Of a stretch of DNA of 40,607 bases, positions 1 to 7,705 are shown in pieces; position 1 is the stretch's first letter, and every line of letters starts with the position of its first letter. The position numbers and the translations under genes were made by a program. The stretch is from Zetaproteobacteria bacterium (GTDB taxonomy: Bacteria > Pseudomonadota > Alphaproteobacteria > Micavibrionales > Micavibrionaceae). Location: NCBI GenBank assembly GCA_002747015.1, contig NVXI01000001.1, positions 13,516 to 54,122 on the forward strand, in the 5' to 3' direction. Under the pieces are notes generated by a model. It saw nothing but the letters and a program-made list of their open reading frames with translations, did not search any database and was not told where the DNA came from.

Positions 1-81
1 ATGCGCAACCAGTAGCGCACCCAAAGTATTCTCCGGAGCCAGCACCCCTGCCCCTCTATGTCCTATTATACGATCAATCAC
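1..81 (-). CDS. Glycerophosphodiester phosphodiesterase family protein (5' end only)
   Basis: Only the first 27 codons lie in the window; the gene runs off the left edge. From a GTG at position 81 the product reads MIDRIIGHRGAGVLAPENTL and continues to the edge. The G-H-R-G at residues 7-10 and P-E-N-T at 16-19 are the N-terminal signature of the GDPD/UgpQ family, where the His and Glu/Asn belong to the active site and metal site of the TIM barrel. Family members hydrolyse glycerophosphodiesters to glycerol-3-phosphate and an alcohol. GGAG at 89-92 sits well for the GTG; the ATG just upstream runs into a stop after two codons. No signal peptide, so a cytoplasmic form is likely. It is divergent from the sigma factor gene. 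Confidence 0.85.
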   Translation of the reverse strand, partial: MIDRIIGHRGAGVLAPENTLGALLVAH

Positions 82-272
82 AACATTACTCCTTTACTTC
101 TTGATATCAAAACACTTAGACACCATATAATACATGCCTCAAACATCGGTACCGACCCTTTTCCTGTCATTAAGCATAAATATGATGCGATTCATACTTG
201 ATTATTTCTTGATTTTTGTACGATTGCAAGATAGCATTCGAGGTCAATTTCTAGGGGGAAATAACCTCGCAT
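82..272. other. Divergent intergenic region
   Basis: This spacer lies between the GDPD gene (minus) and the sigma factor gene (plus) and must hold both promoters. I see the two ribosome binding sites at its ends (GGAG at 89-92, AGGGGG at 252-257) but no convincing -35/-10 pair, hairpin or small gene. Promoters recognised by the encoded ECF sigma factor would not match the housekeeping consensus. Confidence 0.4.
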
Positions 273-818
273 ATGACTAAGATTTATGAAAATGAGCAAT
301 GGGAAAACCTGGCAGTCAAAGCACAGTCAGGGGATAAACGTGCGTATGCGATGCTGCTTACTCAGATTGTTCCGTTTATAAAAGCTCGTCTTTCTGGAGG
401 ATTATCTAATCCTGACTGGGTTGAGGATATAACACAAGAAGTTCTAATCTCCGTTCATAAATCATTGAATTCATACAGTTCTGATCGCCCGTTCAAGCCA
501 TGGCTAAGTGCCATTATACAATTCAGACGTACAGATCTGTTGCGCAAATATTACAGAGACAAGAAAACAAAAGAACTTTGCAAAGAAAATACAGATATTT
601 TTGCAAAAAATGTAACCTTTCAGACGTCCACTGGCGAATTAAAAGATATAGAAGCAGCAATTGGATCACTACCAGTAAAGCAGCAAAAGATTTTCAGAAT
701 GATGAAAGTAGAAGGGTATAGTGCAAAAGAAGTTGCAAATGAAATGGACATGAGCGTTTCAGCTGTGAAAGTTTCTGCGCATAGAACAACAAATAAATTA
801 AAAAATATTTTAGGTTAA
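273..818 (+). CDS. ECF-type RNA polymerase sigma factor (NrsF-associated)
   Basis: 181-aa sigma-70 family protein with only regions 2 and 4. Region 2 covers about residues 25-100, including D-W-V-E-D-I-T-Q-E-V, the usual core-binding helix. Region 4 covers about residues 125-178 with the helix-turn-helix Y-S-A-K-E-V-A-N-E-M-D-M-S-V-S-A-V-K. The next gene starts two bases after its stop and encodes an NrsF-type membrane anti-sigma factor, so this should be an extracytoplasmic function sigma factor held at the membrane. In Caulobacter the comparable SigF/NrsF pair answers oxidative and heavy-metal stress; the inducer here cannot be read from sequence. ATG is preceded by AGGGGG at 252-257, rather far upstream. 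No regulon genes are recognisable nearby. Confidence 0.9.
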   Translation: MTKIYENEQWENLAVKAQSGDKRAYAMLLTQIVPFIKARLSGGLSNPDWVEDITQEVLISVHKSLNSYSSDRPFKPWLSAIIQFRRTDLLRKYYRDKKTKELCKENTDIFAKNVTFQTSTGELKDIEAAIGSLPVKQQKIFRMMKVEGYSAKEVANEMDMSVSAVKVSAHRTTNKLKNILG

Positions 819-819
819 G

Positions 820-1464
820 ATGAGTAACAAAAAGCAAAACACAGAAAGTCTAATTGCGTCTTTATCCGATAATTTTTCGGGAATAAAGGTCATGCCTCAC
901 CCTATACGCCATTTGGCCTTATGGTCTGTCTTGGCTGTCTCATATACTTTGCTAATTATTATTTTCTTGAAAATCCGCCCGGATTTATCCGATAAATTAG
1001 AAAATCCAAATTACATTTTTGAATTGTTACAAATTCTCGCAATATCAATCAGTGCGGCATTTTGTTCTTCATGGCTCTGCGTACCTGATATGCGAGGGCA
1101 AAAATGGATGCTGGTTGTTCCGATTACTCTTTTTGTTGCCTTTTCGCTTCAGATTATTTTGCGTACTACTATGGAAACACATGATCTTCCACATATTTAT
1201 TTTCATCATTGCTCAATGAAATCAATAATCTTTGGTGTGATCCCGGCGATTGCACTCTTTCTAATGTCCACGAGAGGTAAAACCACACATCCAATTAGCA
1301 TGTCCCTTATGAACGCATTGGCTATAGGAGGTATGGGCTATCTTGGCTTACGTATTATCTGCATGTCCGATAACATAGGACATTTATATGGTTATCATCT
1401 TTTACCCTATATATTATTTGGAATTATAATAAGTTTAGTTGGCAGACGTATTTATCGCTGGTAA
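820..1464 (+). CDS. nrsF: NrsF family (DUF1109) membrane anti-sigma factor
   Basis: 214-aa integral membrane protein. After a short cytoplasmic N-terminus (about 28 residues) six hydrophobic segments follow: roughly 31-51, 65-87, 95-112, 134-150, 163-180 and 190-208. Length, six-helix topology and position directly behind an ECF sigma gene match the DUF1109/NrsF family, which sequesters its partner sigma factor. The family uses cysteines in signalling; several are present here in or next to membrane segments (C-S-S-W-L-C around 82-87, H-H-C near 130, I-I-C near 178). Only one base separates it from the sigma factor stop, implying co-transcription and probably coupled translation. Confidence 0.88.
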   Translation: MSNKKQNTESLIASLSDNFSGIKVMPHPIRHLALWSVLAVSYTLLIIIFLKIRPDLSDKLENPNYIFELLQILAISISAAFCSSWLCVPDMRGQKWMLVVPITLFVAFSLQIILRTTMETHDLPHIYFHHCSMKSIIFGVIPAIALFLMSTRGKTTHPISMSLMNALAIGGMGYLGLRIICMSDNIGHLYGYHLLPYILFGIIISLVGRRIYRW

Positions 1465-1500
1465 AGTCCAATTTTCTATTTAAGAATGATATAAAATATT

Positions 1501-1779
1501 ATGAATGTTACAATTTTTAAACCAACAAAAAATGCTATGCAATCTGGGCGTGGAAACGCATCCACATGGGTGCTTGAACACGAAGACCACAATATAGGTG
1601 GTGGAGAAAGCCTTATGGGCTGGACACCTACCAGTGATACATTGAACCAAATCCGCTTAAATTTTAGCTCCTGTGAAGACGCAATTGCATTTGCGGACAA
1701 AAAAGGTTGGGATTATACTGTCATTGTATCAAATGATAGACGCATAAAACCTAAAAACTATTCAGATAACTTCAAATAA
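1501..1779 (+). CDS. NADH dehydrogenase accessory subunit, NDUFS4/ETC complex I family
   Basis: 92-aa protein of the 'ETC complex I subunit conserved region' family, the bacterial counterpart of mitochondrial NDUFS4 (18 kDa/AQDQ subunit). Diagnostic stretches are P-T-K-N-A-M-Q-S-G-R-G near the N-terminus, W-V-L-E-H-E, L-M-G-W-T-P-T-S-D-T-L-N-Q-I-R-L in the middle and K-N-Y-S-D-N-F at the end. The family is essentially restricted to Alphaproteobacteria and mitochondria, so it is a good lineage marker. It is expected to sit on the peripheral arm of complex I near the FMN module and aid assembly or stability. The other nuo genes are not in the window. No Shine-Dalgarno is visible before the ATG. 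Confidence 0.9.
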   Translation: MNVTIFKPTKNAMQSGRGNASTWVLEHEDHNIGGGESLMGWTPTSDTLNQIRLNFSSCEDAIAFADKKGWDYTVIVSNDRRIKPKNYSDNFK

Positions 1780-1855
1780 TATCTTTGTTAATATAAAGAA
1801 TAAGACTTGATTTATCTGTCATTTTTATGCAGTTTATCGAATATATTTTCTTTGT

Positions 1856-1932
<77 letters not shown>

Positions 1933-2230
1933 CTTTTCTTTCAATTGTTTCAATATGATAGGCGATTTTTGTTTTTAGTCTAATTCCCCTAAAATACCTC
2001 GGGCTACTCAAGGGGTGAGTGAAATAAATACACCAATTAACAAAATTTAAATTCTGTGGATAAATTATTTGGCAGTAATAGGACAGAAATATGAGTGGAT
2101 GAAGAGAATATCGTTTCAAATTCCTAAATTGGGTCTTTCTCTATATAATCAATCATAGGAAAGTTGCCCCAATAATCTGCTATTTAATCCAAAATATAAA
2201 CCCATAGCGACATGAGGATTTCTGAATAGA
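1933..2230. other. Gene-free spacer between tRNA-Arg(UCU) and the broken secreted-protein gene
   Basis: AT-rich sequence with no credible coding region; a minus-strand reading frame that crosses the tRNA is an antisense artefact. It holds one perfect DnaA-box match (TTATCCACA on the minus strand, 2055-2063) and the first copy of a 15-nt imperfect direct repeat (CTAAATTGGGTCTTT at about 2124-2138), whose partner lies at about 2960-2974. Confidence 0.5.
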
Positions 2231-2839
2231 TTAATGAATATGACCTTTTATGAAGCCGTCCAAAAACCCCTTTAATCTTTCATTTTGTTGATCAAGTGGG
2301 TATGCCACAGGCCGAACACCATACCAAATCGGTATTTTTTGTTCTGCCCTATATTGAACTATAGAATAGACAACCAACGAAGGATCAAGGGGCGGGTTAT
2401 GGTATTTAGTGTTTTTTATAACCCGCATACGAAGGATCACATTTAACGTGCCGGGGGTTTTTGTATTTAGATCAAAAGAATATTTTGATAGCTCTTTATA
2501 TGCGCCAGAATCTTCAATCAACGTAACAGGCTGATCATTACATCCATAAGGCTTTCTGGAGTTGCGTGTTTCCTTAAAAAACTCTTTACAATCCTTGGAA
2601 GAAAAGCGCCTTGTATACATATCAACAATCCGTCTTCTTATATTTTTCACACGCAGCGCAGATGGTAATTCTCCCTCTTCCTCCTTAGAAATATTCTGAT
2701 CAACATAAATATAAACCCTCTCCACCCCCACAAAAAGAGGGAATTTCGAATTCCTTATGTCCGACGCTTCCGCTTATCCTGCAACAACAGAAAGCATTAC
2801 AGCAATCACAAAACCAAATATTATTCGCCCAAAGATCAT
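2231..2839 (-). pseudogene. Secreted hypothetical protein with an in-frame TAA in its signal peptide
   Basis: The intact-looking part is a 166-codon frame starting at a GTG (2731), but that GTG lacks sensible context. Reading upstream in the same frame reveals the natural start: ATG at 2837-2839 preceded by GGGAG with good spacing, encoding MIFGRIIFGFVIAVMLSVVAG, then TAA (2774-2776), then Ala-Glu-Ala-Ser-Asp and the rest without further stops. This is a classic signal peptide with its c-region (G-stop-A-E-A) interrupted. The mature part (about 177 residues) is polar with two cysteines (K-D-C-K, Y-G-C-N-D) that could form a disulfide. I do not recognise the family. Interpretation: a recent nonsense mutation or a sequencing error; readthrough is possible. 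The body frame is undamaged, so decay would be recent. Confidence 0.75.
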
Positions 2840-2979
2840 TATTTACTCCCAACTCAGAATACAACTATATCAATAGTCATATAAGCCCCTACAAATGCAC
2901 GCAAAGTATCAATCCTGTGGATGTAGAGCTATAAAACTTCTGAATACACTTCCAATATTCTAAATGGGGTCTTTATCAA

Positions 2980-3234
2980 GTGATATGGCAACGTTTAACC
3001 GGACTCGCTATAAGGAAAAGTACCTATATTAAACAACCCATCATAAAAGAGTTACAAGGAGACTTTCACGGAACCTGGGCCATAAAAGCGGCAGAAGTTT
3101 CAGCAGATCCTAACTTTATGTCCATTTTGAAAAAACTTAAAGTAACGCAGCATGGAAAAATCCCAGAGTACATGATGAGTTGTATCGATGATGCTATTGA
3201 TGCTTGCTTAGCCGCAGAAAAATCGGGGGAATAA
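2980..3234 (+). CDS. Small hypothetical protein (doubtful)
   Basis: 84-codon frame with a GTG start and no clear ribosome binding site. The C-terminal two-thirds has protein-like composition (amphipathic stretches around F-M-S-I-L-K-K-L-K-V and P-E-Y-M-M-S-C-I-D-D-A-I-D-A-C-L-A-A-E-K). An ATG four bases downstream in another frame gives only a 15-residue peptide (MATFNRTRYKEKYLY). This could be the remnant of a longer gene with a frameshift near 3030. It ends seven bases before the tRNA-Arg(ACG) gene on the other strand. No family recognised. Confidence 0.3.
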   Translation: MIWQRLTGLAIRKSTYIKQPIIKELQGDFHGTWAIKAAEVSADPNFMSILKKLKVTQHGKIPEYMMSCIDDAIDACLAAEKSGE

Positions 3235-3241
3235 AAGAAAA

Positions 3242-3318
3242 TGGTGCGCCCGAAGAGATTTGAACTCCTGACCCCTTGATTCGTAGTCAAGTACTCTATC
3301 CAGCTGAGCTACGGGCGC
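3242..3318 (-). tRNA. tRNA-Arg (anticodon ACG)
   Basis: 77-nt minus-strand cloverleaf. Acceptor GCGCCCG (5' end at 3318) pairs with CGGGCGC, discriminator A, encoded CCA at 3242-3244. Anticodon stem CTTGA/TCAAG encloses loop CTACGAA, so the anticodon is ACG; its first base is normally deaminated to inosine by TadA to read CGU, CGC and CGA. Confidence 0.97.
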
Positions 3319-3397
3319 ACACTCGTCAAAAACGATGTCGGAACATACGCCACATAATCACATTATTCAAGTGCTTTGTGAAAAAACCAGCATAAAA

Positions 3398-3426
3398 TTG
3401 ACAGACTTTTCCGAATTAATTATGCT
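3398..3426 (+). promoter_or_regulatory. Sigma-70 promoter of the 564-aa protein gene
   Basis: TTGACA (3398-3403), 17-bp spacer, TATGCT (3421-3426). The -35 is perfect and the -10 matches four of six. Transcription would start near 3433, giving a short leader of about 28 nt before the TTG start at 3461. Confidence 0.65.
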
Positions 3427-3460
3427 AAGGAAAACAGGGTTGAAATAAAAAGATTATAAC

Positions 3461-5155
3461 TTGAGCATAAACGACACAAAAGACATTGATGTATTATACA
3501 AAATCTTTACGTTTAATGACGGTGAGGAAGATGTCTCCCTTACCCTGACTAATGCCGAAAACAATGAAGAATTACTCTCAAGCCTTGTTCAATTCCTGCA
3601 AGATATCAACGATCATGGCGGATACTTACCGCAAAAAGCTTTTAAGGCACTCCTGCACGATATAAAATGCGAATGCTTCGATGGTAGAGATGAAGAAGAC
3701 AAATCAAATACGCCTATTGGCATTAAAAATGAGATGGCTTTACACCAATCATACAAAGTCTTTCACGGATATTTAAAAAGAAATAGCATTGAGCTTTCAG
3801 ATGAAACACAACAACAAATAGAAAAGGCATTGGACTACAAAATCCAAGCCAGCACAAAAACAAACACCGTTACCGCCACCACCAATAATGACAACCACAC
3901 ATCTCAGAAAAAATCTGTACCAATAGCGGTCCACAAATCTGCAGATTGGAATGAGAAAAAAGCAGTTACATTGGTAAAACAAGCGGCAATGCATTATTAT
4001 CAAGGCATCTTCGATAGTGGTAAAGCCGTTGGTCTTGAGGGAATATCAAATACACCCACCTGGTTCATCGCAGCAACCAATCCCACCCCAGAAATGGTTA
4101 AAGCCGCAGGCGCAGGAGCGGCTTTAACGATCGCCATCGGCACAGAAACAGGCATAACTTTTCAAAAATTCATGAGCGTTTTAAAACATTTGGAAGAATA
4201 CGAAACAAGTCGCCAAGACCCACTTAATAAGAAATATGCTCTGAATATCCTAGAAAAACGCACACATGAAGCAGGCCTTCTTTACGAAGGTATTGATAAT
4301 CATGATCTAAAAAATTACCCCGCGAACACTTTCAACAACATCATCGCGGCGCGTAAACTATTCACGGAAAAAGGTGCGTTAAAAGATAAAATAGATGACG
4401 TCTGCCTACAATTATACTTCTTCCCAAAAGAATCTTTACTAAATTTTGGTAAAAAAACGCCAATTTTAATGACTAAAGCCGTCATGGCTTTAACACGCGC
4501 AACAATAAATATTCCACTACAAGCCGCCAAAGATGTCAGTACAAATATACTCATGCCTCAACATTGGAAAAATATTGGATCAGGCGCCAGAACAATCCCC
4601 AGAATGCTTAAAAATTTCAAAGTATTTTCAAATGCATCAAGACACAAAGTAAAGCAAAAAGAACATTTCACAGATGCCACACAAGGACGAATCAAAGAAG
4701 GACATATCCTTCATGGGCATATCCCTCCTGATTTCATCAAAGAAGTACATGAAACAAACAAAGCCCTGCCCAGTAATATTTTGCAGCAAAAAGTAGAGGC
4801 CGTAAAATTCGCAACGGAAGGCCTGTTTATAAAAGAACATGCGATTACCGTACTCAACACATTTGATGAATCCGTGATTGAAGGTCTAGCTTCTGGAGAT
4901 CCAAGCCCCAAAAACATCAGCTTTGCAATCAGCGCATTTTCCGTTTTTGCGGTTTGGGGGCCATTCTCGCATATGGGAAAAAAACTAACGGAACTCTTTA
5001 ATGTTGGAACATGTTCCAGAATCAAGCAAGCACAACAATATGTGAAACTGGATAATTTTCATGAGGATATGCTCGCCGCACAAGAAGAAAAACAAGAGCG
5101 CAAGACGCAGGAACCAGATATTAAAGAACAGGACAGTCCGAAAGAACCAGATTAA
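3461..5155 (+). CDS. Large hypothetical protein, 564 aa
   Basis: I do not recognise this protein. It starts at TTG with only a weak ribosome binding site. The N-terminal ~110 residues are acidic and look folded; residues ~125-150 are a Thr/Asn/Lys-rich linker. A hydrophobic Ala/Gly-rich stretch follows (A-A-G-A-G-A-A-L-T-I-A-I-G, about 215-228), then a mostly helical basic region and a second hydrophobic segment near 490-510 (F-A-I-S-A-F-S-V-F-A-V-W). The last ~35 residues are a charged Glu/Lys/Gln tail that looks disordered. No signal peptide. Size, composition and the central Ala/Gly-rich segment resemble the 603-aa protein at 23383-25194, but I cannot align them convincingly. A good promoter lies upstream; its stop overlaps the stop of the convergent phosphatase gene. 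Confidence 0.8.
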   Translation: MSINDTKDIDVLYKIFTFNDGEEDVSLTLTNAENNEELLSSLVQFLQDINDHGGYLPQKAFKALLHDIKCECFDGRDEEDKSNTPIGIKNEMALHQSYKVFHGYLKRNSIELSDETQQQIEKALDYKIQASTKTNTVTATTNNDNHTSQKKSVPIAVHKSADWNEKKAVTLVKQAAMHYYQGIFDSGKAVGLEGISNTPTWFIAATNPTPEMVKAAGAGAALTIAIGTETGITFQKFMSVLKHLEEYETSRQDPLNKKYALNILEKRTHEAGLLYEGIDNHDLKNYPANTFNNIIAARKLFTEKGALKDKIDDVCLQLYFFPKESLLNFGKKTPILMTKAVMALTRATINIPLQAAKDVSTNILMPQHWKNIGSGARTIPRMLKNFKVFSNASRHKVKQKEHFTDATQGRIKEGHILHGHIPPDFIKEVHETNKALPSNILQQKVEAVKFATEGLFIKEHAITVLNTFDESVIEGLASGDPSPKNISFAISAFSVFAVWGPFSHMGKKLTELFNVGTCSRIKQAQQYVKLDNFHEDMLAAQEEKQERKTQEPDIKEQDSPKEPD

Positions 5156-5610
5156 AGAACTTCCTTAATCAGAGCATCAATACCCTGCTCTATCAAATTA
5201 TAAGTATGTTCAAATCCTTTCATATCATCATAATACGGATCAGGGACATCCATACCACGATAATCAGAATGATAATCTAATAATAGCTTCACTTTCTGCC
5301 TATGATTTTCATCTGCGCTAAGATTAACCATCACTTTTTCATGTCCTTTATCCATTGCAATCAAATAATCAAAATGATCAAAATCAGAGCGTTCCAATCT
5401 TCGTGAAAATAAACCCGCCATATCAATATCATGCGCCTGTGCAACCACAATAGACCTTCTATCGGGGGCTTCATCAATATGATAGCCATGCGTTCCCGCC
5501 GAATCATATTGGACATCCAGACCAGAGATACGCATACGATTTCTAAATATAGCTTCGGCCATAGGAGATCTGCATATATTACCAGTACACACAAAAAGAA
5601 ATGACAGCAT
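5152..5610 (-). CDS. Low-molecular-weight protein-tyrosine phosphatase
   Basis: 152 aa, the usual length for the family. The catalytic P-loop V-C-T-G-N-I-C-R-S places the nucleophile at Cys8 and the phosphate-binding Arg at Arg14; the general acid is the Asp of D-P-Y-Y (Asp124). The enzyme dephosphorylates phosphotyrosine; in bacteria such enzymes often pair with tyrosine kinases controlling exopolysaccharide, but no kinase is encoded here. The start has AAAGG upstream. The gene is convergent with the 564-aa gene and the two stop codons overlap in the four bases TTAA (5152-5155). Confidence 0.95.
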   Translation of the reverse strand: MLSFLFVCTGNICRSPMAEAIFRNRMRISGLDVQYDSAGTHGYHIDEAPDRRSIVVAQAHDIDMAGLFSRRLERSDFDHFDYLIAMDKGHEKVMVNLSADENHRQKVKLLLDYHSDYRGMDVPDPYYDDMKGFEHTYNLIEQGIDALIKEVL

Positions 5611-5699
5611 GATGAGACCTTTATTCTAAATACCCTTTACCCATGTCTATGGAATTACACACACAATGACAAGTAACAATCACATGAAACACCTTGACC

Positions 5700-5711
5700 C
5701 TAACGCGTTAG
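5700..5711. promoter_or_regulatory. 12-bp perfect palindrome upstream of olsB
   Basis: CTAACGCGTTAG lies 54 bases upstream of the olsB start, in the divergent region shared with the phosphatase gene. It has the size and symmetry of a dimeric repressor site. Perfect 12-mers of this kind occur several times by chance in 40 kb, so only its location supports it. Confidence 0.3.
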
Positions 5712-5764
5712 TCTTTAGGATAAGCCAACTATGAAATTGATACATTGCAAAATCGGCCACATTT

Positions 5765-6589
5765 ATGATTGAGTCCCCTGCTATAGCAGTTCCAAATAAT
5801 GACTACTTAAGTGCGTATGTCCGGCTTGCCCGTAGCGCAGATGAAATTGTGGAGGCACAAAAGCTCCGCTATCAAGTTTTCTATGAAGAATATGGTGCAA
5901 AGCCAAATGCGGAGATGCGTACGCAACAGCGTGATTTTGATGACTTCGATGATATAACGGATCATCTCATTGTCTTAACCAAGAATAATAAAACCAATGA
6001 AGAGCAAATCGTTGGAACATACAGGCTTCTACGCCAAAGCGTAGCCAAAAAACATGGGCGCTTCTATTCAGATAATGAATATAATATTGATAGATTAATC
6101 TCAAGTGACCAGTACCTACTAGAACTGGGTCGATCTTGCGTCCTTGCCAAATACAGAACGAAACCAATACTCAATCTATTATGGCAAGGCATTGCTGGAT
6201 ATATTACAGAACATAACATTGACCTGCTCTTTGGCTGCGCCAGTTTTCAAGGCGTTGATGTCGATGCAATTTCTACACAATTATCGTATTTACATCATTT
6301 CCATTCCACACCTAAAAACGTTCGCCCCATCGCCCTAAAAGAACATTATATTGACATGAATATTATACCCAAGGAATCTCTGAACGAACGGCGAGCATTT
6401 GCATCGCTCCCCCCCCTGATTAAAGGATACCTTCGCTTGGGTGCAACAATTGGTGAGGGCGCTGTTATCGACCATCAGTTCGACACAATTGATGTGTGTA
6501 TTGTTGTTCAGACCAGTCTTATGACAGATCGCTATCGAAAATATTACGAACGTAAAATCCAAAAATCTATGCCCGGCCAAAAAACATAA
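5765..6589 (+). CDS. olsB: L-ornithine N-alpha-acyltransferase OlsB
   Basis: 274-aa GNAT-type acyltransferase of the OlsB/hemolysin-like family. Characteristic segments are L-R-Y-Q-V-F-Y-E-E-Y-G (residues ~35-45), D-F-D-D-F-D-D-I-T-D-H-L, I-V-G-T-Y-R-L-L and the E-L-G-R-S-C-V strand; the C-terminal G-Y-L-R-L-G-A and D-V-C-I-V-V also fit. OlsB transfers a 3-hydroxyacyl chain from acyl carrier protein to the alpha-amino group of ornithine to give lyso-ornithine lipid, a phosphorus-free membrane lipid precursor. The next gene, 16 bases downstream, is the matching O-acyltransferase, which is the main reason for preferring OlsB over acyl-homoserine-lactone synthase relatives. The ribosome binding site is weak. 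Confidence 0.88.
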   Translation: MIESPAIAVPNNDYLSAYVRLARSADEIVEAQKLRYQVFYEEYGAKPNAEMRTQQRDFDDFDDITDHLIVLTKNNKTNEEQIVGTYRLLRQSVAKKHGRFYSDNEYNIDRLISSDQYLLELGRSCVLAKYRTKPILNLLWQGIAGYITEHNIDLLFGCASFQGVDVDAISTQLSYLHHFHSTPKNVRPIALKEHYIDMNIIPKESLNERRAFASLPPLIKGYLRLGATIGEGAVIDHQFDTIDVCIVVQTSLMTDRYRKYYERKIQKSMPGQKT

Positions 6590-6605
6590 AAATTAAGTAT
6601 CCCTA

Positions 6606-7373
6606 ATGAACACTGTAAAAGCATCATTCAAATTTCTTCTTTTTATACTGCTAACACTCCCTGTTGTGCCGGTACAAGCCATTATATTAAAATTCCATAC
6701 AGGGAAATACGCGTACACCCTGCCATATCTTTGGCAAAAAGCCATCTGCACTATTTTTTCAATCAAAGTTAAAGTCATTGGCACACCGAACAAATCACAT
6801 CAGACAATATATATCAGCAATCATATTTCATATCTCGACATCCCTGTACTAGGCAGTGTTATCCCTGCCTCATTCGTAGCAAAAAAAGATGTCGCATCAT
6901 GGCCAGTATTCGGCTTTCTTTCCAAATTACAGCAAACAGCATTCATCAGTCGCAACCGTGCAGATGCCGATAAAGGTAGGCAAGCATTGAACGCAATGCT
7001 TGAACAGAATAAATCACTCATCATCTTTGCTGAGGGCACATCAACAGATGGCAGAGAAGTTCTACCATTCAAATCCAGTCTATTCTCTATTGCACTTCAG
7101 GACAATTTACCGGACATCCTTGTACAGCCCATCACAATAAAAATGAAAACAATTAATCAAAAAGAAATCAGCACTCAATTTGACCGTGACCTTTACTCAT
7201 GGCATCTCAATATGGATACCCCTCTAGGAACGCATTTATGGCGTTTTGCAAAGAATCAAGGGGCAGAGATTTCTCTCACTTTTCATACTCCCATAAAGGC
7301 ACAAGACTATTCGGACAGAAAAACACTTGCCAAAGCATGCCATAACACCGTATCCAATGGACTTAAAGAATAA
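6606..7373 (+). CDS. olsA: Lyso-ornithine lipid O-acyltransferase OlsA (PlsC family)
   Basis: 255-aa 1-acylglycerol-3-phosphate acyltransferase-type enzyme. An N-terminal hydrophobic segment (about 8-29) anchors it in the inner membrane. The catalytic HX4D box is N-H-I-S-Y-L-D (His73, Asp78) and the substrate-binding motif is F-A-E-G-T-S (141-146). OlsA adds the second acyl chain to lyso-ornithine lipid. It follows olsB by 16 bases and is surely co-transcribed. A general PlsC role in phosphatidic acid synthesis is the alternative; the olsB neighbour argues for OlsA. Confidence 0.88.
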   Translation: MNTVKASFKFLLFILLTLPVVPVQAIILKFHTGKYAYTLPYLWQKAICTIFSIKVKVIGTPNKSHQTIYISNHISYLDIPVLGSVIPASFVAKKDVASWPVFGFLSKLQQTAFISRNRADADKGRQALNAMLEQNKSLIIFAEGTSTDGREVLPFKSSLFSIALQDNLPDILVQPITIKMKTINQKEISTQFDRDLYSWHLNMDTPLGTHLWRFAKNQGAEISLTFHTPIKAQDYSDRKTLAKACHNTVSNGLKE

Positions 7374-7409
7374 TTACACCAACCTACAACACCAATTAAG
7401 GATTATAAA

Positions 7410-7625
7410 ATGAGCTTTAGCCCCGAAGAAATGTCACAATTAAAAGCACATCTTGAACGCACGTTCAAATGCTCGGGCATCACAGTCATGAAAAGAGAAA
7501 AAGCAGAAGATTCTATAGAGGTCATGGTGGATGGTGAGTTTATTGGTGTTCTTTATAAAATCATTGATGAAGGTGAAACGTCTTTTGATTTTAATATGGC
7601 TATCCTTGATATCGACTTAGTCTAA
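7410..7625 (+). CDS. DUF3126 family protein
   Basis: 71-aa protein matching the small alphaproteobacterial DUF3126 family in length and pattern: M-K-R-E-K-A-E-D-S-I-E-V-M-V-D-G-E-F-I-G-V-L-Y-K-I-I-D-E-G-E at residues ~27-56 (given residue by residue), followed by S-F-D-F-N-M-A-I-L-D-I-D-L. Function is unknown. AAGGA sits 8 bases before the ATG. It lies 36 bases after olsA on the same strand, possibly in the same transcript. Confidence 0.85.
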   Translation: MSFSPEEMSQLKAHLERTFKCSGITVMKREKAEDSIEVMVDGEFIGVLYKIIDEGETSFDFNMAILDIDLV

Positions 7626-7662
7626 ACATAAAAGTTATCCAGATAATTCGTTATCATTATAA

Positions 7663-7690
7663 AGAGTGCTATAGTTCATATTGGCACTCT
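7663..7690 (+). promoter_or_regulatory. Inverted repeat in the leader of the exported-protein gene
   Basis: AGAGTGC (7663-7669) pairs perfectly with GCACTCT (7684-7690) across a 14-nt loop, ending just before the ribosome binding site of the next gene. In RNA the hairpin could influence initiation at 7706; as DNA it could be a repressor site. A weaker hairpin GATAA-TTCG-TTATC precedes it at about 7642-7655. Confidence 0.35.
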
Positions 7691-7705
7691 ATGAGAGGTA
7701 TTTTG

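Noticed and set aside
2774..2776. Recoding of the in-frame stop as selenocysteine or by an altered code
   Set aside because: The stop is TAA, not TGA, and all other genes use normal stops, so recoding is not supported.
3066..3290. 74-codon minus-strand frame crossing tRNA-Arg(ACG)
   Set aside because: It begins inside the tRNA (N-Q-G-V-R-S-S-N-L-F-G-R, another tRNA-derived peptide) and has no ribosome binding site.
5765..6589. Acyl-homoserine-lactone synthase
   Set aside because: The N-terminal half resembles that superfamily, but the length and the adjacent PlsC-type gene fit OlsB, and there is no LuxR-type gene nearby.
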